The notes beneath the pieces are model-generated. The model saw only the letters and a list, made by a program, of their open reading frames with translations, was not told the DNA's origin and made no database searches. A stretch of 15,308 nucleotides of DNA. It comes from JAVRLS01 sp031961205. GTDB taxonomy: Archaea > Thermoplasmatota > Thermoplasmata > Thermoplasmatales > Thermoplasmataceae. The DNA lies in NCBI GenBank assembly GCA_031961205.1, contig JAVRLS010000020.1, positions 1 to 15,308 on the forward strand, read 5' to 3'. The position numbers and the translations under genes are program-made. Positions 6,368 through 13,568 of this stretch are shown here, in pieces (the stretch's first letter is position 1; every line of letters starts with the position of its first letter).

Positions 6368-9300
6368 ATGGAAATCGAAGAGTACAGGCAAAGGATAACT
6401 GCAGATGTAAAGAGATGTTTTGCAATGGCCGAAAGGGCCAGGTCGCTTGGCCGCGACGTCTCCGGCCATGTTGAGGTGCCTCTTGCATCGGATATGGCAG
6501 AAAGGATCGAGGCGCTTATTGGAATAACCGGAATTGCGGATACGATAAGAGACCTCAGCTCCAGAATGTCGCGTGAAGAAGTTTCGCTTGAGATTTCCAG
6601 GCAGGTTGCAAGGATCTATAAAGATGATAAAAAAGAAGCTCTTGACAAGTCTATCAGGGTTGGCCTTGCCGTTCTCACCGAGGGCATACTTGTTGCGCCC
6701 CTTGAGGGGATAGCCGATGTGTATATTGGAAAGAACCCGGATGGTACGGACTACGCCGGCATTTCATATGCTGGCCCGATAAGGGGTGCTGGAGGGACCG
6801 CCCAGGCCCTGAGTGTTCTAATCGGCGACGTTGTAAGGCGGGAGCTTGGCATCTCAAAATTTATAGCCACAGATAACGAGATCGAAAGATACATTGAGGA
6901 AGTTGAAAGCTACGATAGGGTGAAACACCTTCAGTACATGCCGACACCATCGGAGATAAAACTCGTCATAAAAAATTCTCCCGTATGCATAGACGGGGAA
7001 GGAAGCGAGGAGGAGGAAGTTTCAGGGCACCGCGATATGGAGAGAATAAAAACCAACAGAATACGGGGCGGTATGTGCCTCGTTCTCTGCGAGGGGCTCA
7101 TACAGAAATCAAGGAAGATACTGAAATACACAAATTCCCTGAAGCTTGAGGAATGGAATTTTCTATCATCAATAGGGGGAAAGACGGACGAAAAGGGCAA
7201 CAAAAAGTCGGACAAATTCCTGAAGGATATTGTTGCTGGAAGGCCCGTGTTTTCGCATCCATCCCGCCCCGGGGGTTTCAGGCTGAGATACGGAAGGTCA
7301 AGGGTATCTGGCCTTGCAGCCGCCTCCCTGAATCCCGCAACCATGTACACAATGGGAAAATTCATAGCAATAGGCTGCCAGATAAAGGTAGAACTCCCGG
7401 GAAAGGCTGCAGCTGTGACGCCATGCGACACAATAGACGGCCCCATGGTCCTCCTGAAGAACGGGGATCATATAAGGGTGAACGATCTTGAAACAGCCAG
7501 GAAGGTTTACAATGAAATTGAACAGATAACCGATGCCGGTGAAATACTCATAGCCTACGGAGATTTCCTCGAGAATAACTACAACCTTCCGGTTTCATCT
7601 TTCACTGTCGAATGGTGGAAAAAATATGCGGAAAATATAAACTATGAAAATATGGATCAGTTCAGGGCCTTTGAAATTTCAAGGAAATACGGCATACCGC
7701 TTTATCCGGATTACGATTACCTGTGGCACGATTTAACGATCGATGATCTTGGCGATCTTTCAAAATATGTTGAATCATCATTCATCAGGGGCGGAAGCCT
7801 TATTATGCCGGTGGAAGCAGGGGAAATACTTATAAAGCTGGGCGTCGAGTTCTACAGGGAACCTGACGGCCTTAAGATTCCGGAGTACTATCCGCTCATA
7901 GTTCCGGTCGGTTTTGACATAAGAGACGGCAAAATTTACCGGGCAAGGGAATACGAAACGAAGGAAACCGTTATGGATACGGTCAATTACCTTTCAGGGA
8001 TAATTATAAAACAAAGGGCCCCAACGCGCGTCGGATCCAGGCTTGGCAGGCCTGAAAAATCCGGAGACAGAAAGATGAAGCCAATGGTGCACTCACTTTT
8101 TCCTGTTGAAAGCTTCGGAGATGCGAGGAGATCCATAATAAACGCTGAAAAGAAAAGCTCTGGAACCTATAAAACTGAAATTTTCATGAGAAAATGCAGG
8201 AACTGCGGATATGAATCTCCAACACCGCTCTGCCCCAAGTGTGGATCGGTGACTGAACCGGTGGGCGTTAAGGAAACAAGCATAGACCTTGGCCTGCTTC
8301 TGGATAAGGCTCAGGAACGCGTGAATATTTCAATGTCGGATCTCAAGGAGTTCAAGGGCGTAAAGAAATTAATGTCAAAGGATCATGTATCGGAACCACT
8401 TGAGAAAGGAATACTCAGATCATACCACGGCATATCGGTGAATAAGGACGGCACATGCCGGTTTGATATGTCAGATATACCGATAACACATTTCAGGTGG
8501 AAGGAGATAGGGATTAACGAAGAAAAGCTGAAAAAACTCGGGTATGAAGTGAAGGATGTAAATGAAATATTCCCCCAGGACGTTATAATCCCAAGAAACG
8601 CAGCTACTTACATCTTTAAGGTATCAAAATTCGTGGATGATCTTCTCGTTAAATACTACCAGATGGAACCGTTCTACTCGCTGGACAGTGAAGAGGATCT
8701 CATAGGGCACCTTGTCATGGGGCTGGCACCGCACACATCTGGAGGTGTAGTCGGGAGGATAATAGGCTTTTCAGACGTGAACGCCTTTTATGCGCATCCC
8801 TTCTTTCACGCTGCAAAACGCAGAAATTGTGACGGTGACGAGGACAGCATTATGCTCCTCATGGACGGCTTCCTGAATTTTTCCGTCCGGTATCTGCCAT
8901 CAACAAGGGGAGGCTTAATGGATGCACCCCTTGTACTGTCTGTTCTCATAAACCCGGATGAGATAGACAAGGAAGCAATGAATGTCGATACGCTAACCGA
9001 GTATCCGCTCCTGTTTTACGAAGCGACAGAGAAGCACCTGCCGCCATCAGAGATAGAGAACGAGATGATGACCATGAAGGTAAGGATCAAGAAGACCGGT
9101 ACATACATGGGATCCGGCTATTCATTCGAAACTTCAGATATAAACAGCGGTATTCTCGTTTCGTCTTACAAGACAATCGTATCGATGGAGGAGAAAATAG
9201 AGGAGCAGCTCGGGCTGGCAAGGCGCATAAGGGCAGTTGATGCCGATGATGTTGCCGCGAGGGTAATATCAACGCACTTTATGCCTGACATGTACGGCAA

Positions 9301-9607
9301 TTTCAGGAGATTCTTCTCCCAGGAGTTCCGGTGCACCAAGTGCAACGCGAAATTCAGGAGGGTTCCACTGTCCGGAATATGCCCGAAATGCGGTTCAAAA
9401 AGCATAATACTTACAATACATAAGGGAAGTGTAATTAAATATCTTGAGGAGACACTGAAGATCGAGCGCGAGTTCAAACTTCCATTTTACCTTAACGCAA
9501 GGATCGACAACCTTGCCAGAACCATAAAGGAGACGTTCCCTGATATAGAAGTGGAGAAGCCGGTTAAAAATAAAGAAATTAAAATAACCGGTCTCGATAT
9601 GTTTTAG
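6368..9607 (+). CDS. polC: DNA polymerase II (family D) large subunit DP2
   Basis: Catalytic subunit of the archaeal replicative polymerase PolD. It works with the small subunit DP1 (3'-5' exonuclease, not in this window) on the chromosome. The acidic active-site block NCDGDED is present at residues 820-826, with Asp822 and Asp824 as the probable metal ligands, followed by a conserved LPSTRGGLMDAPLVLS stretch. One zinc knuckle is seen at Cys610/613/622/625 and another near the C-terminus at Cys989/992/1005/1008. The C-terminus ends in a PCNA-binding-like sequence (KITGLDMF, matching QxxLxxFF-type peptides only loosely). At 1079 aa the protein is of ordinary DP2 length and shows no intein insertion around the active site, where inteins occur in some archaea. 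The start chosen gives the usual EYRQRI N-terminus. It lies 31 nt after the SCP2 gene, and the next gene begins 2 nt after the stop, so translation is probably coupled. Confidence 0.96.
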   Translation: MEIEEYRQRITADVKRCFAMAERARSLGRDVSGHVEVPLASDMAERIEALIGITGIADTIRDLSSRMSREEVSLEISRQVARIYKDDKKEALDKSIRVGLAVLTEGILVAPLEGIADVYIGKNPDGTDYAGISYAGPIRGAGGTAQALSVLIGDVVRRELGISKFIATDNEIERYIEEVESYDRVKHLQYMPTPSEIKLVIKNSPVCIDGEGSEEEEVSGHRDMERIKTNRIRGGMCLVLCEGLIQKSRKILKYTNSLKLEEWNFLSSIGGKTDEKGNKKSDKFLKDIVAGRPVFSHPSRPGGFRLRYGRSRVSGLAAASLNPATMYTMGKFIAIGCQIKVELPGKAAAVTPCDTIDGPMVLLKNGDHIRVNDLETARKVYNEIEQITDAGEILIAYGDFLENNYNLPVSSFTVEWWKKYAENINYENMDQFRAFEISRKYGIPLYPDYDYLWHDLTIDDLGDLSKYVESSFIRGGSLIMPVEAGEILIKLGVEFYREPDGLKIPEYYPLIVPVGFDIRDGKIYRAREYETKETVMDTVNYLSGIIIKQRAPTRVGSRLGRPEKSGDRKMKPMVHSLFPVESFGDARRSIINAEKKSSGTYKTEIFMRKCRNCGYESPTPLCPKCGSVTEPVGVKETSIDLGLLLDKAQERVNISMSDLKEFKGVKKLMSKDHVSEPLEKGILRSYHGISVNKDGTCRFDMSDIPITHFRWKEIGINEEKLKKLGYEVKDVNEIFPQDVIIPRNAATYIFKVSKFVDDLLVKYYQMEPFYSLDSEEDLIGHLVMGLAPHTSGGVVGRIIGFSDVNAFYAHPFFHAAKRRNCDGDEDSIMLLMDGFLNFSVRYLPSTRGGLMDAPLVLSVLINPDEIDKEAMNVDTLTEYPLLFYEATEKHLPPSEIENEMMTMKVRIKKTGTYMGSGYSFETSDINSGILVSSYKTIVSMEEKIEEQLGLARRIRAVDADDVAARVISTHFMPDMYGNFRRFFSQEFRCTKCNAKFRRVPLSGICPKCGSKSIILTIHKGSVIKYLEETLKIEREFKLPFYLNARIDNLARTIKETFPDIEVEKPVKNKEIKITGLDMF

Positions 9608-9609
9608 AA

Positions 9610-10386
9610 ATGATAGGATCTCTTTTTGTTGTTGGCCCTGCAGGAACTGGAAAATCAACATTTTCAGGTTCACTGCGCGATTATCTCATATCAAATAACT
9701 TTGATGCTGCAGTTGTAAATCTTGATCCGGGAGCCGAATTTCTTCCATATGATCCTGATTTTGATATCAGGGACTATATTTCGCTGGACAGTATAATGTC
9801 AGAGTACAATCTTGGCCCCAATGGAGCACAGATCGTGGCCGCAGACCTGATAATAAATGAGGCGGAGAAGATTAAAGATTACGTTGAATCCCTGGACGAT
9901 TATTATGTCATTTTTGATACTCCGGGCCAGATGGAGCTCTTCACCTTCAGGCCAAGCTCGACCGAAACGGTAAAAAGGATATCGGGAGACTCCTCAATGA
10001 TTGCATTTGTGGCAGACGGCCTCCTCTCAACATCGCCTTCCGGATATATTTCCCAGAAGATGCTTTACGGATCCGTATTCTCAAGATTCTACAGGCCGAT
10101 GCTTTTTGTCCTGAACAAGATAGACCTTATACAGGAAGAGGACGTAAGAAACGTAAAAAAGTGGGAAGATTCTGTCGATCTCCTTAATGAAGCATTCATG
10201 AACGAGAAAGGAGAGATGGAAAAGGACTATTTCATAGGAATACTGCAGGCATTTCAGGCGAGCAATATGATAACAAAAATATTCCCGGTATCATCAAGGG
10301 ATTCCTTCGGCTTCGAAGACATATACTCCCAGATGTCGATGTTTTTTTCAGGTGGAGAAGATACAGATCTTTACAAGGAAGAATGA
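9610..10386 (+). CDS. GPN-loop GTPase, archaeal PAB0955/XAB1 type
   Basis: Small cytoplasmic GTPase of the SIMIBI class. The P-loop GPAGTGKST is at residues 9-17, the diagnostic Gly-Pro-Asn insertion at 69-71 (NLGPNGA), the G3-like DTPGQ at 103-107 and the base-recognition NKID at 169-172. In eukaryotes the homologues Gpn1-3 help assemble or import RNA polymerase II; the archaeal role is unknown, although homodimers have been described. The length of 258 aa is typical. The ATG is 2 nt after the polC stop with no promoter between them, so it is almost certainly translated from the polC mRNA. Nothing is damaged. The C-terminus (SGGEDTDLYKEE) is acidic and probably disordered. Confidence 0.94.
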   Translation: MIGSLFVVGPAGTGKSTFSGSLRDYLISNNFDAAVVNLDPGAEFLPYDPDFDIRDYISLDSIMSEYNLGPNGAQIVAADLIINEAEKIKDYVESLDDYYVIFDTPGQMELFTFRPSSTETVKRISGDSSMIAFVADGLLSTSPSGYISQKMLYGSVFSRFYRPMLFVLNKIDLIQEEDVRNVKKWEDSVDLLNEAFMNEKGEMEKDYFIGILQAFQASNMITKIFPVSSRDSFGFEDIYSQMSMFFSGGEDTDLYKEE

Positions 10387-10448
10387 ATGGGAAAGCTGAA
10401 TTAAACAAATTATACAGTATTTATATAAAATATGCACTTGGATGTATA

Positions 10449-10463
10449 GTAAAAAATTTTAAA
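10449..10463 (+). promoter_or_regulatory. promoter (TATA box) of the zinc-ribbon gene, leaderless
   Basis: TTTTAAA (10457-10463) follows an A-run that resembles a BRE element. Its centre is about 25 nt before the ATG at 10484, the same spacing as in valS and nnr. This decides in favour of the 74-codon reading frame over an overlapping 66-codon frame that begins at the end of the GTPase gene. Confidence 0.6.
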
Positions 10464-10483
10464 GAGTTCCCGTTAGCTGAAGC

Positions 10484-10708
10484 ATGCAGGCAAAACTTCA
10501 CTGTATTATATGCGGAAACCTTATCTATAACGGCTTATACTGCTCAGAATGCCAGAATGAAATCAGCAGATCCAGATCAGTAGACGATGAATCCCTTGAG
10601 GAATGGATCTCAAATATGAGGGTAGGACGAACGATCCCTTTCGGTAAAGAGGAAAAGAACTTCAAGCTGGAACAATTCGTAACGGTAAAGGAGATAAATG
10701 AAAAATAG
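10484..10708 (+). CDS. small zinc-ribbon protein of unknown function
   Basis: A 74-residue protein that I do not recognise beyond its zinc ribbon. Two Cys knuckles, CIIC (residues 7-10) and CSEC (20-23), are separated by a short turn and should bind one zinc ion. The second half (about 32-74) is charged, with an acidic patch (DDESLEEW), then VGRTIPFGKEEKNFKLEQFVTVKEINEK, and has no membrane segment or signal peptide. Short single-zinc-ribbon proteins in archaea often contact RNA, ribosomes or transcription complexes, but nothing here points to a particular partner. The start is supported by the TATA box about 25 nt upstream; there is no Shine-Dalgarno sequence. The gene stands between the polC-GTPase unit and sod, with its own promoter and a T-rich stretch after its stop. 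Confidence 0.7.
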   Translation: MQAKLHCIICGNLIYNGLYCSECQNEISRSRSVDDESLEEWISNMRVGRTIPFGKEEKNFKLEQFVTVKEINEK

Positions 10709-10737
10709 TTTTTATTATATTATAATTACTATTATTA
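10708..10737 (+). terminator. T-rich stretch after the zinc-ribbon gene
   Basis: Directly after the stop codon comes GTTTTTATTATATTATAA and further T/A-rich DNA. U-rich tracts of this kind commonly end archaeal transcripts. The same A/T-rich DNA merges into the sod promoter region, so the two functions cannot be separated by eye. Confidence 0.4.
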
Positions 10738-10782
10738 AATTAAAAAAGGTTTTTAAATGAAGAAAGAATTAGCAAGAGGTGA
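10733..10782 (+). promoter_or_regulatory. sod promoter and ribosome binding site
   Basis: Candidate TATA sequences are the ATTAAATTAAAAAA tract near 10733-10747 and TTTTTAAA at 10750-10757. A clear Shine-Dalgarno sequence, AGAGGTGA (10775-10782), lies 4 nt before the ATG at 10787. It favours that start over an in-frame ATG at 10757, which lies inside the second TATA candidate. Unlike most promoters in this window, this one appears to make an mRNA with a leader. Confidence 0.55.
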
Positions 10783-10786
10783 AAAT

Positions 10787-11404
10787 ATGGCAGAAACATG
10801 GGAAACAAAGGATAGATTAAAACCAAGGGGACTTGAAGGCATATCGGACACTCAGATTGACAACCACTTTGATGTGCACTATAAGGGTTACGTGAACAAG
10901 CTGAACGAGATATGGTCAAAGCTTCCGGATGTTGACCGGAGCAAGGCAAACCAGAACTACAGCGATTTCAGGGCACTAAAACTCGAGGAGACATTCAATT
11001 ATGGAGGGTCGATGCTTCATGAACTCTATTTTGAGGGATTGACTCCAAAGCACTCGGAAGTACCGAAGGAATTCAAGGATGCCGTAGCAAAGGATTTCGG
11101 CAGTTATGAGAAATGGCTTGAGGACTTCAAGGCAACCGGAACTGCATTCAGGGGATGGGCGGTGCTCGTTTATGATCTGAATTACGGAAAGCTCAGGAAT
11201 ATAGGATCCGATGCTCACAACGTAGGCCTGATATGGAACTCTGTCGCAGTGCTCACCATGGATGTCTATGAACACGCGTACTACGTGGACTACGGCGCAA
11301 AGAGGGCCCCGTACCTTGATGCATTCATGAAGAACGTCAACTGGCCGGTAATTATAGACAGGCTCAACAGGGCAAAAAAAGCATACGAAGCATTCAAAAA
11401 ATAA
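10787..11404 (+). CDS. sodA: superoxide dismutase, Fe/Mn family
   Basis: Disproportionates superoxide to oxygen and hydrogen peroxide in the cytoplasm. With the start at 10787 the protein has 205 residues, normal for the family. The metal ligands can be placed by pattern: His27 in NHFDVH, His78 in NYGGSMLHEL, and Asp159 and His163 in MDVYEHAYYVDY. His31 and Tyr35 (HYKGYV) form the gateway pair. The second-sphere position, which holds Gln in most bacterial enzymes, appears to be taken by His144 (SDAHNVG), as I recall from some archaeal SODs; the choice of iron or manganese cannot be read from this. An upstream in-frame ATG at 10757 would add ten charged residues, but the Shine-Dalgarno sequence at 10775-10782 argues for the shorter form. 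The ogg gene follows after 4 nt and is probably co-transcribed. Confidence 0.93.
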   Translation: MAETWETKDRLKPRGLEGISDTQIDNHFDVHYKGYVNKLNEIWSKLPDVDRSKANQNYSDFRALKLEETFNYGGSMLHELYFEGLTPKHSEVPKEFKDAVAKDFGSYEKWLEDFKATGTAFRGWAVLVYDLNYGKLRNIGSDAHNVGLIWNSVAVLTMDVYEHAYYVDYGAKRAPYLDAFMKNVNWPVIIDRLNRAKKAYEAFKK

Positions 11405-11408
11405 ACGT

Positions 11409-12023
11409 ATGCAATTTTTTTCAGAAATAAGCGGCCTTATTGAAAGCCCCGTTTCATCGTTGATAAATGAACGGGCAAATTCTTTTATAGATAATGGTAA
11501 GCAGAGCAAGGATAAACTGTTCCAGGAACTGTGCTTTTGCATCCTGACGGCAAACACATCTGCTGAGATGGGCATCAGGGTTCAGAATGCAATAGGGGAC
11601 GGTTTTATTTACCTGGACAGGGATACGCTCAGGGATCGCCTTAAGGATGCAAAATACCGTTTTTACAATGTGCGGTCCTCTTTCATAGTTTCTGCAAGGT
11701 CCATAATAGATGATCTTGGTCACATAGTCAGGGAAATGGATCATCCGGAAGCAAGGGACTATCTTGTGGATAACGTGAAGGGCATAGGCTACAAGGAAGC
11801 GTCGCACTTCCTGAGAAATGTGGGCATATTTGACTTTGCAATACTGGACAAGCATATAATGAAATGGCTTTCTGATGGATATGCGACCAAAAAGAACACG
11901 GGAAAAGACAGTTATATGTATAACGAAAAAATATTCAACAGCATATCAGAATCGATGGGTATTAAGCCAGGGATTCTGGATCTTTACGTATGGTATTTTG
12001 TAACGGGCAAGATTCTGAAATAG
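11409..12023 (+). CDS. ogg: 8-oxoguanine DNA glycosylase/AP lyase, archaeal Ogg2 type
   Basis: Base-excision repair enzyme that removes 8-oxoguanine and cuts the DNA backbone at the resulting site. The HhH-GPD signature is clear: the hairpin VKGIGYKEASHFL holds the catalytic Lys129, and ILDKHI holds Asp147, 18 residues later, as in the archaeal Ogg2 enzymes. The N-terminal part is helical with the LCFCILTANTSA block characteristic of this subfamily. No iron-sulphur cluster cysteines are seen at the C-terminus, which separates it from endonuclease III and MutY. The 204-aa length matches the short Ogg2 group, which lacks the extra N-terminal domain of eukaryotic OGG1. It starts 4 nt after the sod stop with no promoter between them, so an enzyme that detoxifies superoxide and one that repairs oxidised guanine are probably made from one mRNA. 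Confidence 0.92.
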   Translation: MQFFSEISGLIESPVSSLINERANSFIDNGKQSKDKLFQELCFCILTANTSAEMGIRVQNAIGDGFIYLDRDTLRDRLKDAKYRFYNVRSSFIVSARSIIDDLGHIVREMDHPEARDYLVDNVKGIGYKEASHFLRNVGIFDFAILDKHIMKWLSDGYATKKNTGKDSYMYNEKIFNSISESMGIKPGILDLYVWYFVTGKILK

Positions 12024-12150
12024 ATCAGATAACAGAACATTTGCAGTCTCTGGATAGCCTACGCCAATTCCGGATATTTTATTTCTATCAATAATGCGCA
12101 GCTTATAGATGCAAAAATATATTTCAGGATGGACTGAAAGGAGATCACTG
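12024..12150. other. intergenic region after ogg
   Basis: No gene seen. A T-rich stretch (ATATTTTATTTC, near 12074-12085) may end the sod-ogg transcript. Another A/T-rich patch lies near 12112-12124, but its distance to the next ATG (over 60 nt) does not fit a leaderless start. Confidence 0.4.
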
Positions 12151-12165
12151 AAAGAATTTAAATAT
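12151..12165 (+). promoter_or_regulatory. nnr promoter (TATA box), leaderless
   Basis: TTTAAATAT (12157-12165) is preceded by purine-rich GAAAGAA, and its centre is about 25 nt before the ATG at 12186. There is no ribosome binding site in the usual window. It should drive nnr and the abutting ANL gene together. Confidence 0.65.
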
Positions 12166-12185
12166 CAGAAATACGATTGTAAAAG

Positions 12186-13568
12186 ATGAATTACCTTGAC
12201 ATAAAGCATGATGACCTGAACTATGAATATCTCTATGGCAGTACGTACAATCTCATGAAAAATGCAGGCAGGACCGTGGCGAATAGGGCAAGGAGGATGG
12301 TTCAAAAGGGTGCCCGCATCTGCGTTGTATGCGGTACAGGCAACAATGCAGGTGATTCAATCGTTGCAGCAGAAAACCTGAGGGAAGATTACGACGTATC
12401 CGTGATCTTAATAAGCGACCTGAAGACGGATTTAGCGAAGAAAGCCCTGGAAGAGTACAGAGGTAAATTTTACTCATTGAATAATATAGACAGCTGCCTT
12501 AATTCGGACCTGATAATAGACGGTATATTCGGGGTTGGCATATCAGGGCGCCCGAGGCCTCCATACGACGATGTGATCGAAAGGATAAACAGATCAGGGA
12601 AAAAAGTGCTTTCTGTCGATATCCCCTCAGGGCTGGGCTCTGATCTGTATGTGAGGGCGGATTCAACGGTAACATTCACGGGGAAGAAGGATGGCATGGA
12701 CAGTTCAAACAGCGGGGAGATAATCGTGGCAGATATAGGGATACCGGAAGATGTCCAGAAGTATGCCGGCCCCGGGGATCTTGTCTACTATCCAAAGCCG
12801 GATCCATCATCACACAAAGGCATGAATGGCACTGTTGCAATTGTTGCCGGATGGGAATTTTTTGGATCTTCTGTCATAGCTGGACTGGCAGCAAAGCATC
12901 TGGGCCTGGATTTAATAAAAATATACGTTACTGATAAAAATTATGGCATCGTGGCTTCGTACGATCCGTCCATAATAGTCAGGAAATTTGAATATACGCG
13001 TTCATATTTCTACGGCGAGATTGAAAGCGCAAAATCGATTCTCATCGGTCCCGGGATGGGAATAACACACGATTCCATAATAACCGTGAAAAGGGTAATA
13101 AACTCTTCAACCGTACCAATGGTCGTGGATGCTGACGCTTTAACGATACTGTCATCGCACCGTGACATAATGAAAGGCCATAAACTGGTGATCACACCGC
13201 ATAAAGGCGAGTTTTTGAGGCTGACCGGAATGGATCCGAATGAGGAGAATGCAAGATCATTTTCAGATGAATACGGCATAATAACTGTACTGAAGGGTAC
13301 AAACGATATAATAACTGACGGCCGTACTGTCAGATATGCCAGGGGCGGGAACGCAAGGATGACCATGGGCGGCACGGGGGATCTGCTGGCCGGCATCATT
13401 GCATCATTCATGGCCAAGGGCATTGACCCTATGAGGGCATCCCTTATGGGATCATTTTTAAACAAGAGGATAGGCGAACTGGCTTATCTTCAAAAAGGAT
13501 ACTGGTACGGGATAGATGACATGATTGGAAACATCGGGCCTTTAATGCATCAATACACGGGGCTGTAA
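12186..13568 (+). CDS. nnr: bifunctional NAD(P)HX epimerase / ADP-dependent NAD(P)HX dehydratase
   Basis: Repairs hydrated, inactive NADH and NADPH. The N-terminal YjeF-N domain (about 1-205) interconverts the R and S epimers; it contains the nucleotide-binding GTGNNAGD (50-57) and VDIPSGL (144-150), with Asp145 as the likely catalytic residue. The C-terminal ribokinase-like domain (about 206-460) restores the S form at the expense of ADP; it shows KGMNGTVAIVAG, GPGMG (288-292), DADAL (315-319), TPHKGE (337-342) and GGTGDLLAG (395-403), with Asp399 as the likely catalytic residue. At 460 aa it is slightly shorter than many bacterial fusions of about 500, mostly because the epimerase N-terminus and the linker are compact. 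The start is supported by the TATA box. Such repair should matter most in hot or acidic cells, where NAD(P)H hydration is faster (inference). Confidence 0.94.
   Translation: MNYLDIKHDDLNYEYLYGSTYNLMKNAGRTVANRARRMVQKGARICVVCGTGNNAGDSIVAAENLREDYDVSVILISDLKTDLAKKALEEYRGKFYSLNNIDSCLNSDLIIDGIFGVGISGRPRPPYDDVIERINRSGKKVLSVDIPSGLGSDLYVRADSTVTFTGKKDGMDSSNSGEIIVADIGIPEDVQKYAGPGDLVYYPKPDPSSHKGMNGTVAIVAGWEFFGSSVIAGLAAKHLGLDLIKIYVTDKNYGIVASYDPSIIVRKFEYTRSYFYGEIESAKSILIGPGMGITHDSIITVKRVINSSTVPMVVDADALTILSSHRDIMKGHKLVITPHKGEFLRLTGMDPNEENARSFSDEYGIITVLKGTNDIITDGRTVRYARGGNARMTMGGTGDLLAGIIASFMAKGIDPMRASLMGSFLNKRIGELAYLQKGYWYGIDDMIGNIGPLMHQYTGL

Noticed and set aside
6931..7446. 171-codon antisense frame within polC
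   Set aside because: It lies wholly opposite conserved polC sequence and shows no domain or promoter of its own.
8700..9000. Intein in the DP2 active-site region
   Set aside because: Some archaeal DP2 proteins carry inteins near the catalytic block, but here the NCDGDED region and its flanks are continuous and the total length is normal.
10383..10583. 66-codon frame starting at the end of the GPN GTPase gene
   Set aside because: It overlaps the zinc-ribbon gene in another frame, has no recognisable domain, and runs through the TATA box that fits the 10484 start. The frame from 10484 has paired CxxC motifs.
10757..10786. Ten-residue N-terminal extension of superoxide dismutase from the ATG at 10757
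   Set aside because: That ATG lies inside a TATA-like sequence, and a good ribosome binding site directly precedes the ATG at 10787, which gives the normal family length.
10976..11575. 199-codon antisense frame across sod and ogg
   Set aside because: It is opposite two confidently identified genes and its translation has no family features. It is a by-product of their codon use.
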